Assembly: GCA_015345905.1 (NCBI GenBank)
Contig: JADDTR010000015.1
Span: 620,001 to 684,000, forward strand
From: Aotearoamyces nothofagi
Taxonomy: Eukaryota > Ascomycota > Leotiomycetes > Leotiales > Tympanidaceae
DNA length: 64,000 bases
Direction: 5' to 3'
Shown here: piece by piece, positions 1-11,028 of the stretch
Numbering within the stretch: the first letter of the stretch is position 1
Layout: each line of letters begins with the position of its first letter
Translations under genes and position numbers: made by a program
The notes under the pieces: generated by a model
The model's database searches: none
Seen by the model: the letters and a program-made list of their open reading frames with translations, nothing else
Told to the model about the DNA's origin: nothing

Positions 1-1676
1 CCCGTTAGTAAACCCTAACTAATAATGCCATCAATATCATGATTGGAGCGTTGTTGCATACCGGTGGATACAGAGATGAATGGCCCGATATCATTCCTCT
101 TCTGAAGATCGCGAAGGAAGAACAAGGCGTTCCTGTCGTTGCCGATACGGGTGAATTGGAAGACAACCCCTAACAGAGTTAAATCGGTGCAAAATTAGGG
201 GTGGACGGCAATAGTAAGTCAGAGGGTTATATATAGTAGAGCGGTGAGTAATGTGGAAGGACTGACAGTGAAGCTTGCCTCTTTCCTTGAGCTGGTCGAT
301 GCAACGTTTTATATTTGCTTCTAGAAGACCAGGTCTTTCGTGTTCGACCTGTAGATGAGAAATATGTTATTACCAAAGCTAGTATAGATATTTTATATAT
401 GAACTGGGTTATTAAGACGATATACAGTATACCTTGCCGTCTGTTATGACCATTATAAGGAGCGGTCGTTTCAAGTTCTGTTGTTTAAGCTTCTCATACA
501 CCAGCGGCCCTAAAATTTGGTTTTGCAACTGTGTCCCGATCCTTGTAGGCCCGTCAAATATACGATCTTCCAAAAGATCGCTGACCGCAACTGCGGTAAG
601 ATTGTCGGCACGTGCTGTCTCATTTGGGTTCGGATTGTTGTTTTTGGGATTCAGGAATCTCGCTGCGAGAATCCCTCGGGGTGTTTTCCCGTCATCAGCA
701 TAAGCTAGCTTTGAGTACATTTCCGCAATGACTTTGAGACCTTTTTTAAGAGCAGGTATTCGTCTTCCGCCTTCCATAAAGTCCATGGAGCCGCTATCGT
801 CTAATACAATGCATTATACCTTTAGCTTTTCATACTTCTGCAGAGGAGAGTAGGATGGTTAGAGCGTTGTGATATGGTTAACCTACCAATCAATACAGCG
901 AGGTCATACAAGGCTATCAAGCTCAAGTCTCTTGCAACCTCTGATGAACAACCCATGCCATGTATGTCCATTGTATGAACGGCAGCCTTTTCAGCGTAGA
1001 TCTTTAGGGTTTGTTTGCTGAAATCATGTTCCAACCCGTTCTTTTCGACGAAATCTTCAAGCGCCCGTAGGCAAGAGTATTCCATCTCTTTCAACGTTAA
1101 GCCCTATTTAATCCAGTCATCAGCTTTCCTCTCGGCCGCGGTAAACAAGAAATGAGCATTCTAGCTCGAATAAACTACGGTATCTGCTTTGATAGAACAT
1201 ACCACGTCAAAATGATTCAGGAACGAATGAACATCCACATGTCCATTCCTCTTGGCTAGATCAATTGCGTTATCCCTATTCAATCTTTCCATTCCACTCC
1301 CTGTCATAAGACTTTGAACAGTGAGCTTATGTCCCAACTCCGCCGCTCTATCCAAAGCCGTTGTATCGCAACAGTTACATTTAGCTCTCGTCGGAAGGAC
1401 ATTTTTGTTGGCTAGGAGGTAGTTGATAACTGCAACATCCGGGGCAGAGGCTGCAAAATAGAGAGGCGTGCGTCCGAATTTATCAGGCAGATCGATATAC
1501 TTACTGCTGATATCCAAGAGTTTCTCGATAATTTTTGCATCTCCCTTGATGGCTGCTATATGGATGACAGTTTGATTGGTCTTCTGGTCAATGTGCTCAA
1601 CTTTAGGGACATCGGCTAGAGTCTCGACCTCTGCCAAGTTTCCTAAATTGATTGCGTTGATGAGACGTTGAACCAT
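1..1676 (-). CDS. Ankyrin-repeat / von Willebrand A domain protein (3' end beyond the left edge)
   Basis: Six exons fit in frame: 1203-1676, 887-1103, 433-800, 267-348, 62-169 and 1-14, the last cut by the window edge. The N-terminal ~158 residues hold ankyrin repeats (motifs such as TVIHIAAIKGDAKIIEKLL and GRTPLYFAA). Splicing exon 2 to exon 3 joins a beta strand to the metal site: AVLI-DDSGSM, the DxSxS MIDAS motif. GPTRIGT and VITDGK follow as later MIDAS loops, and exon 5 supplies FQFTRIGNDRNA, typical of fungal VWA proteins. VWA domains bind ligands through a metal ion and ankyrin repeats bind proteins, so an adaptor role is likely; the partner is unknown. The start at 1676 is the first ATG before the ankyrin repeats. 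The last intron (15-61) is short but in phase. Domain calls are firm; the cellular role is not known. Confidence 0.82.
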
Positions 1677-2276
1677 TGTTGAAGGGGAGTAGCGCTCTCT
1701 CTTGGTTTTGGTAGTAGAATAGAGGAACAGTGAAGAGGAGATGATAGATTCAGGGCAGCACAGGTTGTCACAAGTGGTCGCCAGTTGTCATGCTAGTATA
1801 GCATACTGAGAGTATTTTCCACAAGAAGATTTGGCATATATGCATTGGTTCTTTCTCAACAACCATCCGAGGCTACGATGATGGCAGCTACAAGCAGGGG
1901 AGCGATTTGCTGTCCCAGCTAACCTACATGTGATCCAACACTGCCCCCTCTTCGTTGGGCAGTAAAGTGACACGTATCGATCGAGCTGAGAGTACGTATC
2001 AAGCTGCAGTCTTCTATCTCTTCGCTGGCAATACTGCAGCATACCGCTTTAGTAACCTAGTCTCTGATACGACTTCATTATAGTGTACTGCAGCATGGGA
2101 GAGACTAGTCTAGCAGTATACCCCTGCCACATTGCGACTTTTCAGCAGAGGGAATAGGAGATATATATCTGTCAACGGATGGAACAAAAGTCTTGATTTC
2201 TGTACTTCGTCCTTTAAGAAACAACCCCTTCGTACTATTGCAACTCCTCTTTCAGCAATTCTCAACTAGTGCCGTT
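1677..2276. other. Divergent intergenic region between the ankyrin-VWA gene and the first lectin gene
   Basis: This 600-bp gap separates two divergently transcribed genes and must contain both promoters. I see no credible gene. A short minus-strand open frame (1788-2042) shows no family resemblance. Confidence 0.6.
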
Positions 2277-3338
2277 ATGTCTGTAGACCAACGTCCCAAG
2301 AACACCATCGCCCAGTTCGAGGCTGGAAAGTCCAACTTGAGCGATCTCGATCCCAATAGTGACCGCACCGTCGACTTCATTACTCAGGCCCCCAATGAGA
2401 AGCGCCTATATCACTATACGCTTGACGAGGGGAGCTTGTCGACCCCGACCTACGTAGGAGAGGCCCAAGAACGTACTTCTGCAGCAATACTCGTCCACGA
2501 TGATCAGGTAAGTTTTGTCCAGTATAGTGCCAGTGCGAGATGAAATATCGTATCAGAATCTTCCTCCCTTTCCATCCCCAAATTTAGCTTTAGATTTTTT
2601 TGGACTAAGCTAATTGGGACTTTGATGAGTAAAGCGCATCATATTCTCTATTCGAGATGACGGCGTCCTCCAGGACCACCACATCAACAATGAATTCACG
2701 TGGGACAATGGCACCCTAGAAAATCTTGCTATCCACCCTCAAGAAAACGCAGCCTTTACAGCCATCTATGGTCTGGGAAAAGTTCGCCTTTACATCCAGA
2801 ACGATTCCAGCCGGCTGCAAGAGCTGGTTTTAGATGGAGCTACACACCAATGGCAGCGCTCTGCAACGGTGGACGATACCAAGGTAGCAAAGGGAGAAGG
2901 CATCAGTGCTGTCGGGTCAGAGAATGAGGTGGCGGTGTTTTATGCAAATGATGATCTCAGTGTTCACCAGGCTCTTTACAAAAACGGGACCTGGAAAGGT
3001 AAGAAATGGAAGCCCTCGGTGCAATTGTCTGAAGTTCCCTCAGCTAATACGATCTCGAAGACACGCAAGTACAGGCAACGAAAGAGGAAAAAACCCCTCC
3101 AATGACGGTAACTGCATATTCGCCCACCCCGGGTGTCTACGCGCTCCAATACACGAATGCCAATGATGAGGTCTGGGAGGTCGAAAATGGCAAAAGAACC
3201 CAGATTGGGAAAATCACTGACGATGGGAAATACCAGCCAAAGACTACAGCACAGCACGGGGGGTTCATCTTTATTCCGTATTGCCGCTGCTGCTGCTATT
3301 GTCGCAGGATCATTATATTCCAAGGTTACTGTTGTTAA
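2277..3338 (+). CDS. Fungal fucose-specific-lectin-like protein (lectin copy 1)
   Basis: Three exons, 2277-2507, 2635-2998 and 3061-3338, give 290 residues. Introns begin GTAAGT and GTAAGA; the second has a GCTAAT branch-like site 16 nt before its acceptor. Repeats with aromatic and polar signatures (RIIFSIRDDGVLQ, VRLYIQNDSSRLQEL, VAVFYANDDLSV, VYALQYTNANDEVWEV) match blades of the fungal fucose-specific lectin family (six-bladed propellers that bind L-fucose). The length is close to the usual ~310. There is no signal peptide, as is usual for these lectins. The start at 2277 (MSVDQRPKN) is the first ATG; the frame is open further upstream. The C-terminus is odd: it runs into a short cysteine-rich tail from a CTG-rich tract, so the last exon may be spliced differently. 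A paralogue lies at 6518-7406. Confidence 0.75.
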
Positions 3339-4554
3339 TATGGCACAGTGTAATCACTCGGCACCAAATAACTCTGGGTCAGATTTTGCTATGATGACGA
3401 GATGCGCTAAATTGTGCGAATGATTTGATTTGCAGATCACAATAGGCCAGGCAGATAGGCTTTATCAACTTGAATCAAATGCATTTTGCTTGGTTATTCC
3501 CGCAGCCTCGTTCCAAGCCTCCACAGTGCAGCAAAGTAGAAACGTTGTCCAGACCCCCGAATTTCAGCTCAGCCCGAGAGCATTACGAGGTGGGTGAGGC
3601 TGAGGCTGAGGCCGGCTGATTACTCGATTTGGTGTTTCGTGCAGATGGATACACGTTGTGGATGCATCGGTATTACTGTAGGGATGACAACCCGTAACGA
3701 CGTATAAGAGCATCCAAGACGGATAAATAGATAGAGTAGGTTGGGAGGGTGGGGATCATGCATTTGCCTTGTCGCCGTACGTAGCTGAAATACAGCAGCG
3801 CAGCAGATATCGCACCCAATCTGATAGTAACATGTGGTTCAAGAGGGGCTCCGTTTCCCACCTGAGTTGTTTTGTGCAGAAGGACTTCCGCGGACCTACC
3901 TCTGGACCTACCTAGACGCAGCCCAGTATAGAAAGCAAGAAATGTGTTAAGCGTCGAGAAAAGCTTCAACGCTATTTTCACCAACAAAATTTACTATAAG
4001 AGGGTCAGAATCAGCTCTGTACTATCCCCCACCATATTTAACTCGTCATTACCTACATTTATAGGCCCAAATTTGTAGTATTGTACCATAGAAATCAATC
4101 AATTATAGAATGATATAACCGTAGGAACTTCGTGAAAATCCGTCAGCATCATATAGCAGCCTAGTAAAACTAAACATCGGAGGGACCGGTGATATCTCCC
4201 GTTCTGCAAAGCCTATAGGTTATTCAAATCGTCGGTTATAGTGTGCCCAACCTGCTTAGGGGTCACTGTCGCCAGCCTCGCTGCCCCCCCTCTTGCCAAC
4301 TCAGTTTGCAGAACGGGCTTGGCTAGTGAGCATCGGCGATCTATAGGTGACTGAGTCTAGATACCCAATTGACTGAACCGGTGGCATTGCTCGGTTGTAG
4401 CATTAACTAAAAAAAATGGGGATGGCGAAGAGGCCAGACATAACGTGGAACAAACGTAATGGCTTGACTCTCAACACCTTCAACTTCTTCAGTTACCCGC
4501 CTGCAGAGCAGCAATTTTGTGAATAATTGACAAACAACATTCGGATTGCTGACA
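3339..4554. other. Intergenic region, no gene seen
   Basis: There are only short open frames on both strands, none with family resemblance. A small GAGGCT-type direct repeat lies near 3595-3616. The right end must contain the protease promoter. Confidence 0.55.
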
Positions 4555-5971
4555 ATGGCACCTCCTGGCGAGGAAGACACGGCGCTTCGAAACTCGGATT
4601 CGGATCGATGGGTTTGCCGCTTAGAGATATACAAGGAATCAGAACATAGTAGTAAGTCTCTAAATCTAGCCCGAGGAGATACATTACTCTTATACAAGGA
4701 CCAGCACCGCTCCATGGAACGGGGTTTCTGGTAAACTTTCGCGATGCTCCCAACAAGATCATCATCATGACGGCTGGCCACAACATCGTCGAGGAGAAAA
4801 AGCGCGTACATTCGATCAAAGTCTTCTTCTCCGAGCAGATTTCACCGAAGGTCGACCCCAAAACTGCGACTGGAAGTCAAATTTTTGTTTCAGAGAAATA
4901 CGAAATCGACAATGATAACGATATCGAAGATTACGGCCTCATTGTCTTTGATGGTGAGAGGTTAGGTGGATTTGCGTTTAGCGTTTTGATCACGGACGCA
5001 ACTTTGAAGAGTAGAGGAAAAAGGGCCAACATTGCTGGTTACCTGGATAAAAAATTGAAAAGGGCTGATGGGCTGTTTGATCTGATTACTGACAGACAGC
5101 TGTCCTACCATATTACTGCACAGCCTGGGCTCAGTGGAGGACCCATTTGGGTAGACTATATGGATTGTGATACAGTTGTTGGGATTCAGTAAGCCATTCC
5201 AACGACTAGAATGGCTACGCAAATTATCTAACCCTCACCCTACCTAGTAACCACGGCAAGGGAGATGGCAGAGGGCTCGACGGATTCAGGTGTACGCGAT
5301 TAACAGCAGACATCATAAGGGTAATGGCGAAATGGGCTGGGGGCTTAGCTGCAGGCTTTCGACTCGACGTTCCCATCTCCACGCTTGTATCGGAGAAACG
5401 CTACCTTAAAGTCTCAAGTAACTCTATACAACAGAGCAACAGTTCCACCCGTCCAAGAGCTCTGGTATCTATACCGCTCAAGGATCAACCGGTTCCAAAA
5501 TTCGATATCCTTCCGGTGCAAGCCCCCTCCTACAAGAAAGAGGCCAAGAAAGGCTTCGATGATCACGAGTGGCAGAAGTATATTTATGTCATCAGTCCCA
5601 AGCTGGCTGATCTTGATACCAAGTCCTACCTAGGCCATACAGTCCAGAAGGCGAAGACCCCAAGTGATCGGCGCCAGCTCCTATCTTCCTGGGAATGGTC
5701 CCAGGATCAAGCGGCCAAGCAAATAGGATGGATTCTCTTTCGCCCAAAGAACCGAATTGGCTTCCACTTGCTTAGGACGCCTGATATGGGCAAGACGGCG
5801 TCGAGACCTGCCGCGTTTGATCAAAACGAGGTCGAGGCTCTCGCATTTACTGATGCTAGCATGCCCCCCGTGCGTGAGTGTGGTCGTAGACGCGAAATTG
5901 GGGGTGCAGAGGGAATTACATTTAAGCCCCTCAGTGATATGGCCAAATTAACCGCTTTCCAAGCGGATTAA
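4555..5971 (+). CDS. Trypsin-like (chymotrypsin-fold) serine protease with C-terminal extension
   Basis: Three exons, 4555-4651, 4699-5188 and 5248-5971, give 436 residues. The catalytic triad is complete: His59 in MTAGH, Asp109 in EDYGLI and Ser177 in GLSGGPI. GTGFLV before the His and VVGIHNHG after the Ser are the usual fold markers. The first intron (47 nt) has a perfect GTAAGT donor, and removing it joins RLEIYKESEH to RPAPLHGTGF in phase. The protease domain ends near residue 230; the remaining ~200 residues match nothing I know and contain a basic, proline-containing linker. No signal peptide is visible, so an intracellular or unconventionally exported enzyme is possible, or an N-terminal exon was missed. 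It lies between the two lectin-like genes on the same strand. Confidence 0.8.
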
Positions 5972-6517
5972 GAGCAATACCTTCCTCTGGTAGTTAGAAA
6001 ATAGGCTGAGTATAGCTAGTCTATAAGATATAATTCTCTTAACACTGGCATGCAAGCAAACGAAGTGTCTCTTATGTTATTAACTTAGTGATCCTGGGTA
6101 AAGGAGCACTTTTAGTGACTTATAGATATCAGTCGCTATAACGTTTCACATGGACTATGAAGTATCTACTGTAATGCTTGCTATTATACACATTTGACTC
6201 TATGTGCTCAGTGTTGAGTTTCGGGAAATAAAAAATGAACCAGATACTTGATCGCTATAATAGGGGAGCCATTCCGCAGAAAGTGGTGAGGGAATGAGTT
6301 GAGCACCAGACAAGTAACGGAATGGATCTATAGTACCTGCCAACACCTCGCCAGACCCCAGCACTTCTTGTTGCAGCCTAACATTGAAGTCCACGTTGCA
6401 AACGAGGATCAGAGTGGGCGTGGAGGGCCCGCTGATAAACCTCCCATATACCCATCGTAGGTAGAAAGCACCGCCAGATGCGCAGATATCGAACGAATAA
6501 CGACAAAAACACCACCT
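5972..6517. other. Intergenic region upstream of lectin copy 2
   Basis: I see no gene in this 546-bp stretch. It must hold the terminator of the protease gene and the promoter of the second lectin gene. Confidence 0.55.
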
Positions 6518-7406
6518 ATGGCTACTATTTCCAAAGAAGAGATCACATTGCCGGTTAATGCTATCTGCCGTATCGAGTACAAGGGGGCTTCATCCCTCGT
6601 GTACCAGGCTCGCGACAGTCTTGAATTGACCACCAACACTCAGACCGACGTTCTTCGCTGGAGTCTTCGGGTTACTGTCGGCGAGGCAAGGCTTGACACT
6701 CCTGCTGCATATGTGATATATCATGGGAATTTCACAGACAACGTGAGTCGGAGATTCCTGGTTCTAATATCTCCTACTCTGATATTATTTCTCTATTCGT
6801 TATCCGACCTAGCAATAGATACTTATCTCCCCTCGCTCCCAGCGCATTATCTTTTGCCTTTCATCGGACGGCACCCTTCAAGGCTACGAGTTTGACCTCC
6901 TGGACGCACAATGGACCCCTAGTCTCCTTCGGAAATTGAAATTGCAGGCTTTGCCAAATACCGACATCGCGGCCCTCTGGGACGGCAGTCAGCTGCGAGT
7001 GTATTATCAGGGCACGGATAGAATTATCAGGGAAGTCGTTGCTGAGGGAGTCGATGGAGACTGGAAAGCTGGCGCAACGCTGGACATGGCGAAGCCCGTG
7101 CAGAGAGGCGGTGCGCCGTTGGCAGTTTATAAGGGAGATGGGCCGCTGCGCCTCTTCTACGGACGAGAGCGAGGGATAGGAGAGTTGCGCTTCGATGGAA
7201 AGAAGTGGAATGGTAAGCTCTTCATGCGCTGGGTTTTATCTCTCGCCTTCATTGCTGCACGTCACGTAATTAGAATTCCTACTGATTACTTTTCAGACTC
7301 CGAGGTTCCGGGGTCGAGAGCTCTAGATAGTCGAGAACCATTTGAGGCAAGAGAAGATGAGAACGGCCACCTTACACTCTGTACAATTCTCAGACCAACT
7401 GAATGA
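6518..7406 (+). CDS. Fungal fucose-specific-lectin-like protein, short form (lectin copy 2)
   Basis: Three exons, 6518-6742, 6843-7212 and 7297-7406, give 234 residues. Introns begin GTGAGT and GTAAGC. Propeller-blade motifs include RIIFCLSSDGTLQGYEF, LRVYYQGTDRIIREV and LRLFYGRERGIGELRF, typical of the fungal fucose-specific lectin family. Both introns fall at the same places and phases as in the gene at 2277: just before RIIF (phase 0), and after a Trp-X pair in phase 1 with an Asp codon split by the intron. This makes the two genes paralogues. The last exon is much shorter than in copy 1 (36 codons against 92), so blades are probably missing and sugar binding cannot be assumed. No signal peptide is visible. 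Confidence 0.75.
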
Positions 7407-9537
7407 TATTGACATAGATGTTCAGCTCAAGAGCCGAGAATAGGGAGAAGTTATGATAGGGATTGAACTAGGAGAGACATGCCTCAAAATAAAAGTGAAT
7501 GTAAGCTATCCACGGAAGGATAGTAGTGCTTTGATAGCTATTCAGCTATTCTGATGGCTACCCTGTGAGAAGCAAGCGATGGTGTCTATGCCCCAACCAA
7601 AACATTATCTTGGCAGTCGTGGCTTCTGTAAGGATGGCCTTGTAATCGCACTGGCGACTCTCATGCCGGGAATTTAAAATACCCTTTCAGCTTCCTAGTA
7701 GAATTCTGATACAGTAGAAAAGGACCTTATTGTTGAAATCTATTGTACAGGTCTTTAGTAGGGAAGAAGCTAATTTTTCTGCCGCTGTAATTACTTATTC
7801 AATACTGAAGATCGAACTGTGGAGTAGACAAAGCCAGTCTGATGAAACAGGTTTTTTATATGTTGATAATTCTAACTAGGTGAGGAATCAGGCAAGGGAG
7901 AATAAACCTTACAAAAAAATAATTACGGAAGAAATTGATCTTGATTGTTGATGAAATAATGATAAAATTTTGAATATCACATAGGAGTCAAAATGTCGAG
8001 ACTCTTTACAGAAAAACCATGCAATTTCTAAGCAACGTTGCTACCATACCACTTAGCTTCCTACTATGCGATGACCACTATCCAGCCTCGAATATTCAAA
8101 GAATCACACAGGCGCTGCTACTATGGTGGCTGCGGCGACGATGACGATGACGACGACGACCATGTCGTCCACTATCGTCAGCAGACCGAGTATAAAGCCC
8201 ACCACCAAAGTCTTCATAATGGCCTCGGTGCCTGTCATGGTCGGCGTACCTATCATAGCTACTGCGATGGGTAGGGCGCCTCTCTCTTCCAGGGTGGACC
8301 CAGTACGGCTCTTCCAACTCCCCATTGCTGCCCATCTCTTCAACCTGGTAAGACATAGCTGAACGTCCGAGAGGGATCCGTCAACCGCAGCCCAAAGGTA
8401 ACTCCGAGTAACGCTCGATCTATGCAAAGTGAGATGTGGCCGTGGAGTGTAGAGTGGGGATAATTGTAATGCGGTAGAGGCAAGTTAGTATAAATAGCAG
8501 CCGGGAAGAGAGCTATTCAATACGGTGCGAAGCGTAATGATATTCACAGCATAGAGTGGCTGTTGGCAAAGCTATAGCAAACCTTTTGAATGACACATGG
8601 GAGAAAATCAGGCCAAGATGTGTTGAGAAAGCCTTGTGATTTTTAAAGCGACGCAAGATATGGACGCTGAAAGAAGATTACTTGACAGTGCAAAGCGAGT
8701 TGTGATTGTGAAAATATCTGGAATCATAACTGGAAAGATGATCCATAACTCGGCCTAGCAATGTATAATTGGCTGGACGAGATATTTCTATATTGTTTAA
8801 CTACAGTTCGACTCTGTAGGAGGGCAAAATACAATGTTGCTATTCTCAGAGACCACAATCATCGTATAGTAGTGTAGATATGTGCATGGTTTTCTTGGAT
8901 ATAGAGTTGTGTATAAAAGATGGTCTGTTTGTTGGAAATATATCACTAAAGAAGATTTAATTATAAGATTATTGATTTAATTCCTATATCTTTAAGTATT
9001 CTCTTGCCAAGGATCCGTTACTGGCGTTCCGTGGATATACCAATTTCCTTCCTTTTGTCCTTTGACACAGTATCTTGCCTACTTGATACTTAAAATTCCA
9101 ATAAAAAGTTCTCCAAAAGGCCTTTTTACTTAATACTCCACCAATGAATTCAGAAATAAAATCCATAACATTTGGGTTCCGTGTATTCGGGGTCGCTGTT
9201 TGTCCGGGGACCGCGATAGATCCGATAAATCTCACATCCGATCCGAGATGTCGCATTGCGGGGCTGCATCGAATGGACAAGAGGGGGGCGAACGGAGCAA
9301 ACTGATGCCGCACAGCTGGGACCTCCAAGTCCGCTTTGATGACCTGATATGGATCTGGACATGAATAGGCAGTTTGTAGTAATGGTACCGTAGCCATGGA
9401 ATCGTCGATTATAAAGACCTGACCCTCCCCCGGCGGACAGATGCGTTCCATCAGAACACTCATATCAAGTCCTACAACAGTCTCACATAGCCACAACCCC
9501 TTTCCACACAAAAACAAAACACCAAATTTCCCACACC
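7407..9537. other. Long intergenic region, no supported gene
   Basis: There are 2.1 kb without a recognisable gene. A GAC/GAT trinucleotide run at about 8135-8162 creates open frames on both strands that look spurious. A minus-strand frame (8984-9574) overlaps the DJ-1 gene start and matches no family. Confidence 0.5.
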
Positions 9538-10236
9538 ATGGCTCCAATCCAATTCGGAATTCTCGCGATCCCATACCAGACTCTCGACGTGGCCGGTCCC
9601 CTCGACATCCTCAACAACAGCTCCAAAGAGTTCCTCCTCTCCCTAACCTCCGGGTCCGCCTTCCAGCCCAGCATGCCCAGCAGCCAGGCCAGCTCGGGCA
9701 GGCCACCACCCGACCCCAGCATCGCCGACCGCGGGATCGACATCCGGTTCCACCACGTCGGCAGCACCCTCGACGCCGTGCCGCTGACGTCCGGCTTCCG
9801 CGTCCTGCCCACAGCGACGTGCGAGACCTGTCCCGCCCTCGACTACCTGCTCGTCGGCGGCCCCGATCCCGCAGGAGACCACCTCACGCCCGCCTTGGCA
9901 GAGTTCCTGCGCGCCCACGTCGCCGCCGGCAAGGGCCTCTTCACGACCTGCACGGGCGCCTTCGCCATCGCTCCGTCCGGCGTGCTGGATGGCAAGAGGG
10001 CGACCACGAACCGCGGCATTCTGGCCCTTGCGAGGGAGAGGTTCCCGAATGTGCGGTGGATGGAGGAGCAGTGGGTTGTTGATGGCGCGGTTTGGACCGC
10101 GGGAGGGGCGTGTGCGGGCATGGACATGATGGCGCATTGGGTCGCGCTGAATTGTGACAGTGATGTGGCGAGGATTGGCCTTGCGACGCTGGATTTTCAA
10201 CCGCGGGATGTTAATCGGAAGGTCATTTCGGGATAG
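9538..10236 (+). CDS. DJ-1/PfpI family protein
   Basis: This is a single exon of 232 residues, within the usual length for the family. The opening FGILAIPYQTLDVAGPLDIL is the conserved first strand and helix with its acidic residue. YLLVGGPDP and GLFTTCTGAFAIA follow; Cys138 sits in the nucleophile elbow. Members include glyoxalase III-like enzymes, amidases and transcription-factor-fused forms; the fungal single-domain type is often named isonitrile hydratase-like or DJ-1-like, and the substrate cannot be read from sequence. The gene is markedly GC-rich compared with its flanks, which opens spurious frames on the other strand and in other phases. The start ATG has an adenine at -3. Confidence 0.88.
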   Translation: MAPIQFGILAIPYQTLDVAGPLDILNNSSKEFLLSLTSGSAFQPSMPSSQASSGRPPPDPSIADRGIDIRFHHVGSTLDAVPLTSGFRVLPTATCETCPALDYLLVGGPDPAGDHLTPALAEFLRAHVAAGKGLFTTCTGAFAIAPSGVLDGKRATTNRGILALARERFPNVRWMEEQWVVDGAVWTAGGACAGMDMMAHWVALNCDSDVARIGLATLDFQPRDVNRKVISG

Positions 10237-11028
10237 ATGCGCAGTGGAGCTGTCGTTGTAGCTTTATAGCTTCCTCCCAGCGTCGTCATGCTTGAAGAGC
10301 CTCTTGCGATCTTGGAACGAAATCTTACTTGATTCCAAGGAACACAGAGTTTCTCCATCTCTTCGTGAAGGCAAGGGCATGATAGACGTCTAATGTAGCG
10401 TTTGTCTATAATAACACTCGCCTATAACTCCCCATCACCCTCACCCACCACCTACGCATTACTTCTATAACACCGAAACCTTTAAATCCCGCCGTCCCCA
10501 TCGACTTCATACCCAATTCTCCCCCTGATACCGCAACCATCATGGCCCTATAGTCCAACCACCCCATCACTCATATAAGAAATGAGTGATATAAGTTATA
10601 ATTGCAGTACCTGGCATTAGTATCAATTGTACACGGTAGACGACATTTACCTACCATAAGTGTTGCAGTAATATTCTCCCGAATCCAGAAAATACAACCA
10701 TCAAAAATCAGGTAGCTATGAGGATGATTTGATGGTGGACTGAGCGGGTCGGTGGTAAGAAAACTATCACCTGTGTTTATTGTAAACAATGCAATCGCAT
10801 ACACTGTTGTGCAGGAGCTTTAATTAAACTGTAAGAATACAAATCTCCATTATACCACCCAAATCTCCAGTGTTTCACGCACGCTAAACCTCATATACCC
10901 CCCATAATTCTAGTTACCAAAACGCCTGCGGTTAATGTAGTAAGTACTACCGGGTTCTGATCTCAACCAAGTCTCCATTCCGCTCCGAGATGTCACACCT
11001 CAATCCGCGAAAATCTCCAGTTTGCCGG
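10237..11028. other. Intergenic region between convergent genes, no gene seen
   Basis: These 790 bp separate the 3' ends of the DJ-1 gene and the phosphatase gene. Only a short minus-strand open frame without resemblance occurs. A pyrimidine-rich stretch lies near 10420-10460. Confidence 0.55.

Noticed and set aside
39-173. Plus-strand open frame at the left edge (IGALLHTGGYRDEWPD...)
   Set aside because: The minus strand here carries exon 5 of the ankyrin-VWA gene with conserved FQFTRIGNDRNA; the plus-strand frame is its shadow.
8104-8427. Minus-strand frame with a valine-rich hydrophobic segment
   Set aside because: The hydrophobic run comes from a GAC/GAT trinucleotide repeat read on the other strand; overlapping frames on both strands are equally open.
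8984-9574. 196-codon minus-strand frame overlapping the DJ-1 start
   Set aside because: No family resemblance, and it overlaps the promoter and start of a clear gene.
9441-10200. Long alternative frames within the DJ-1 gene
   Set aside because: GC-rich coding sequence lacks stop codons in other frames; arginine/proline-rich translations have no motif.
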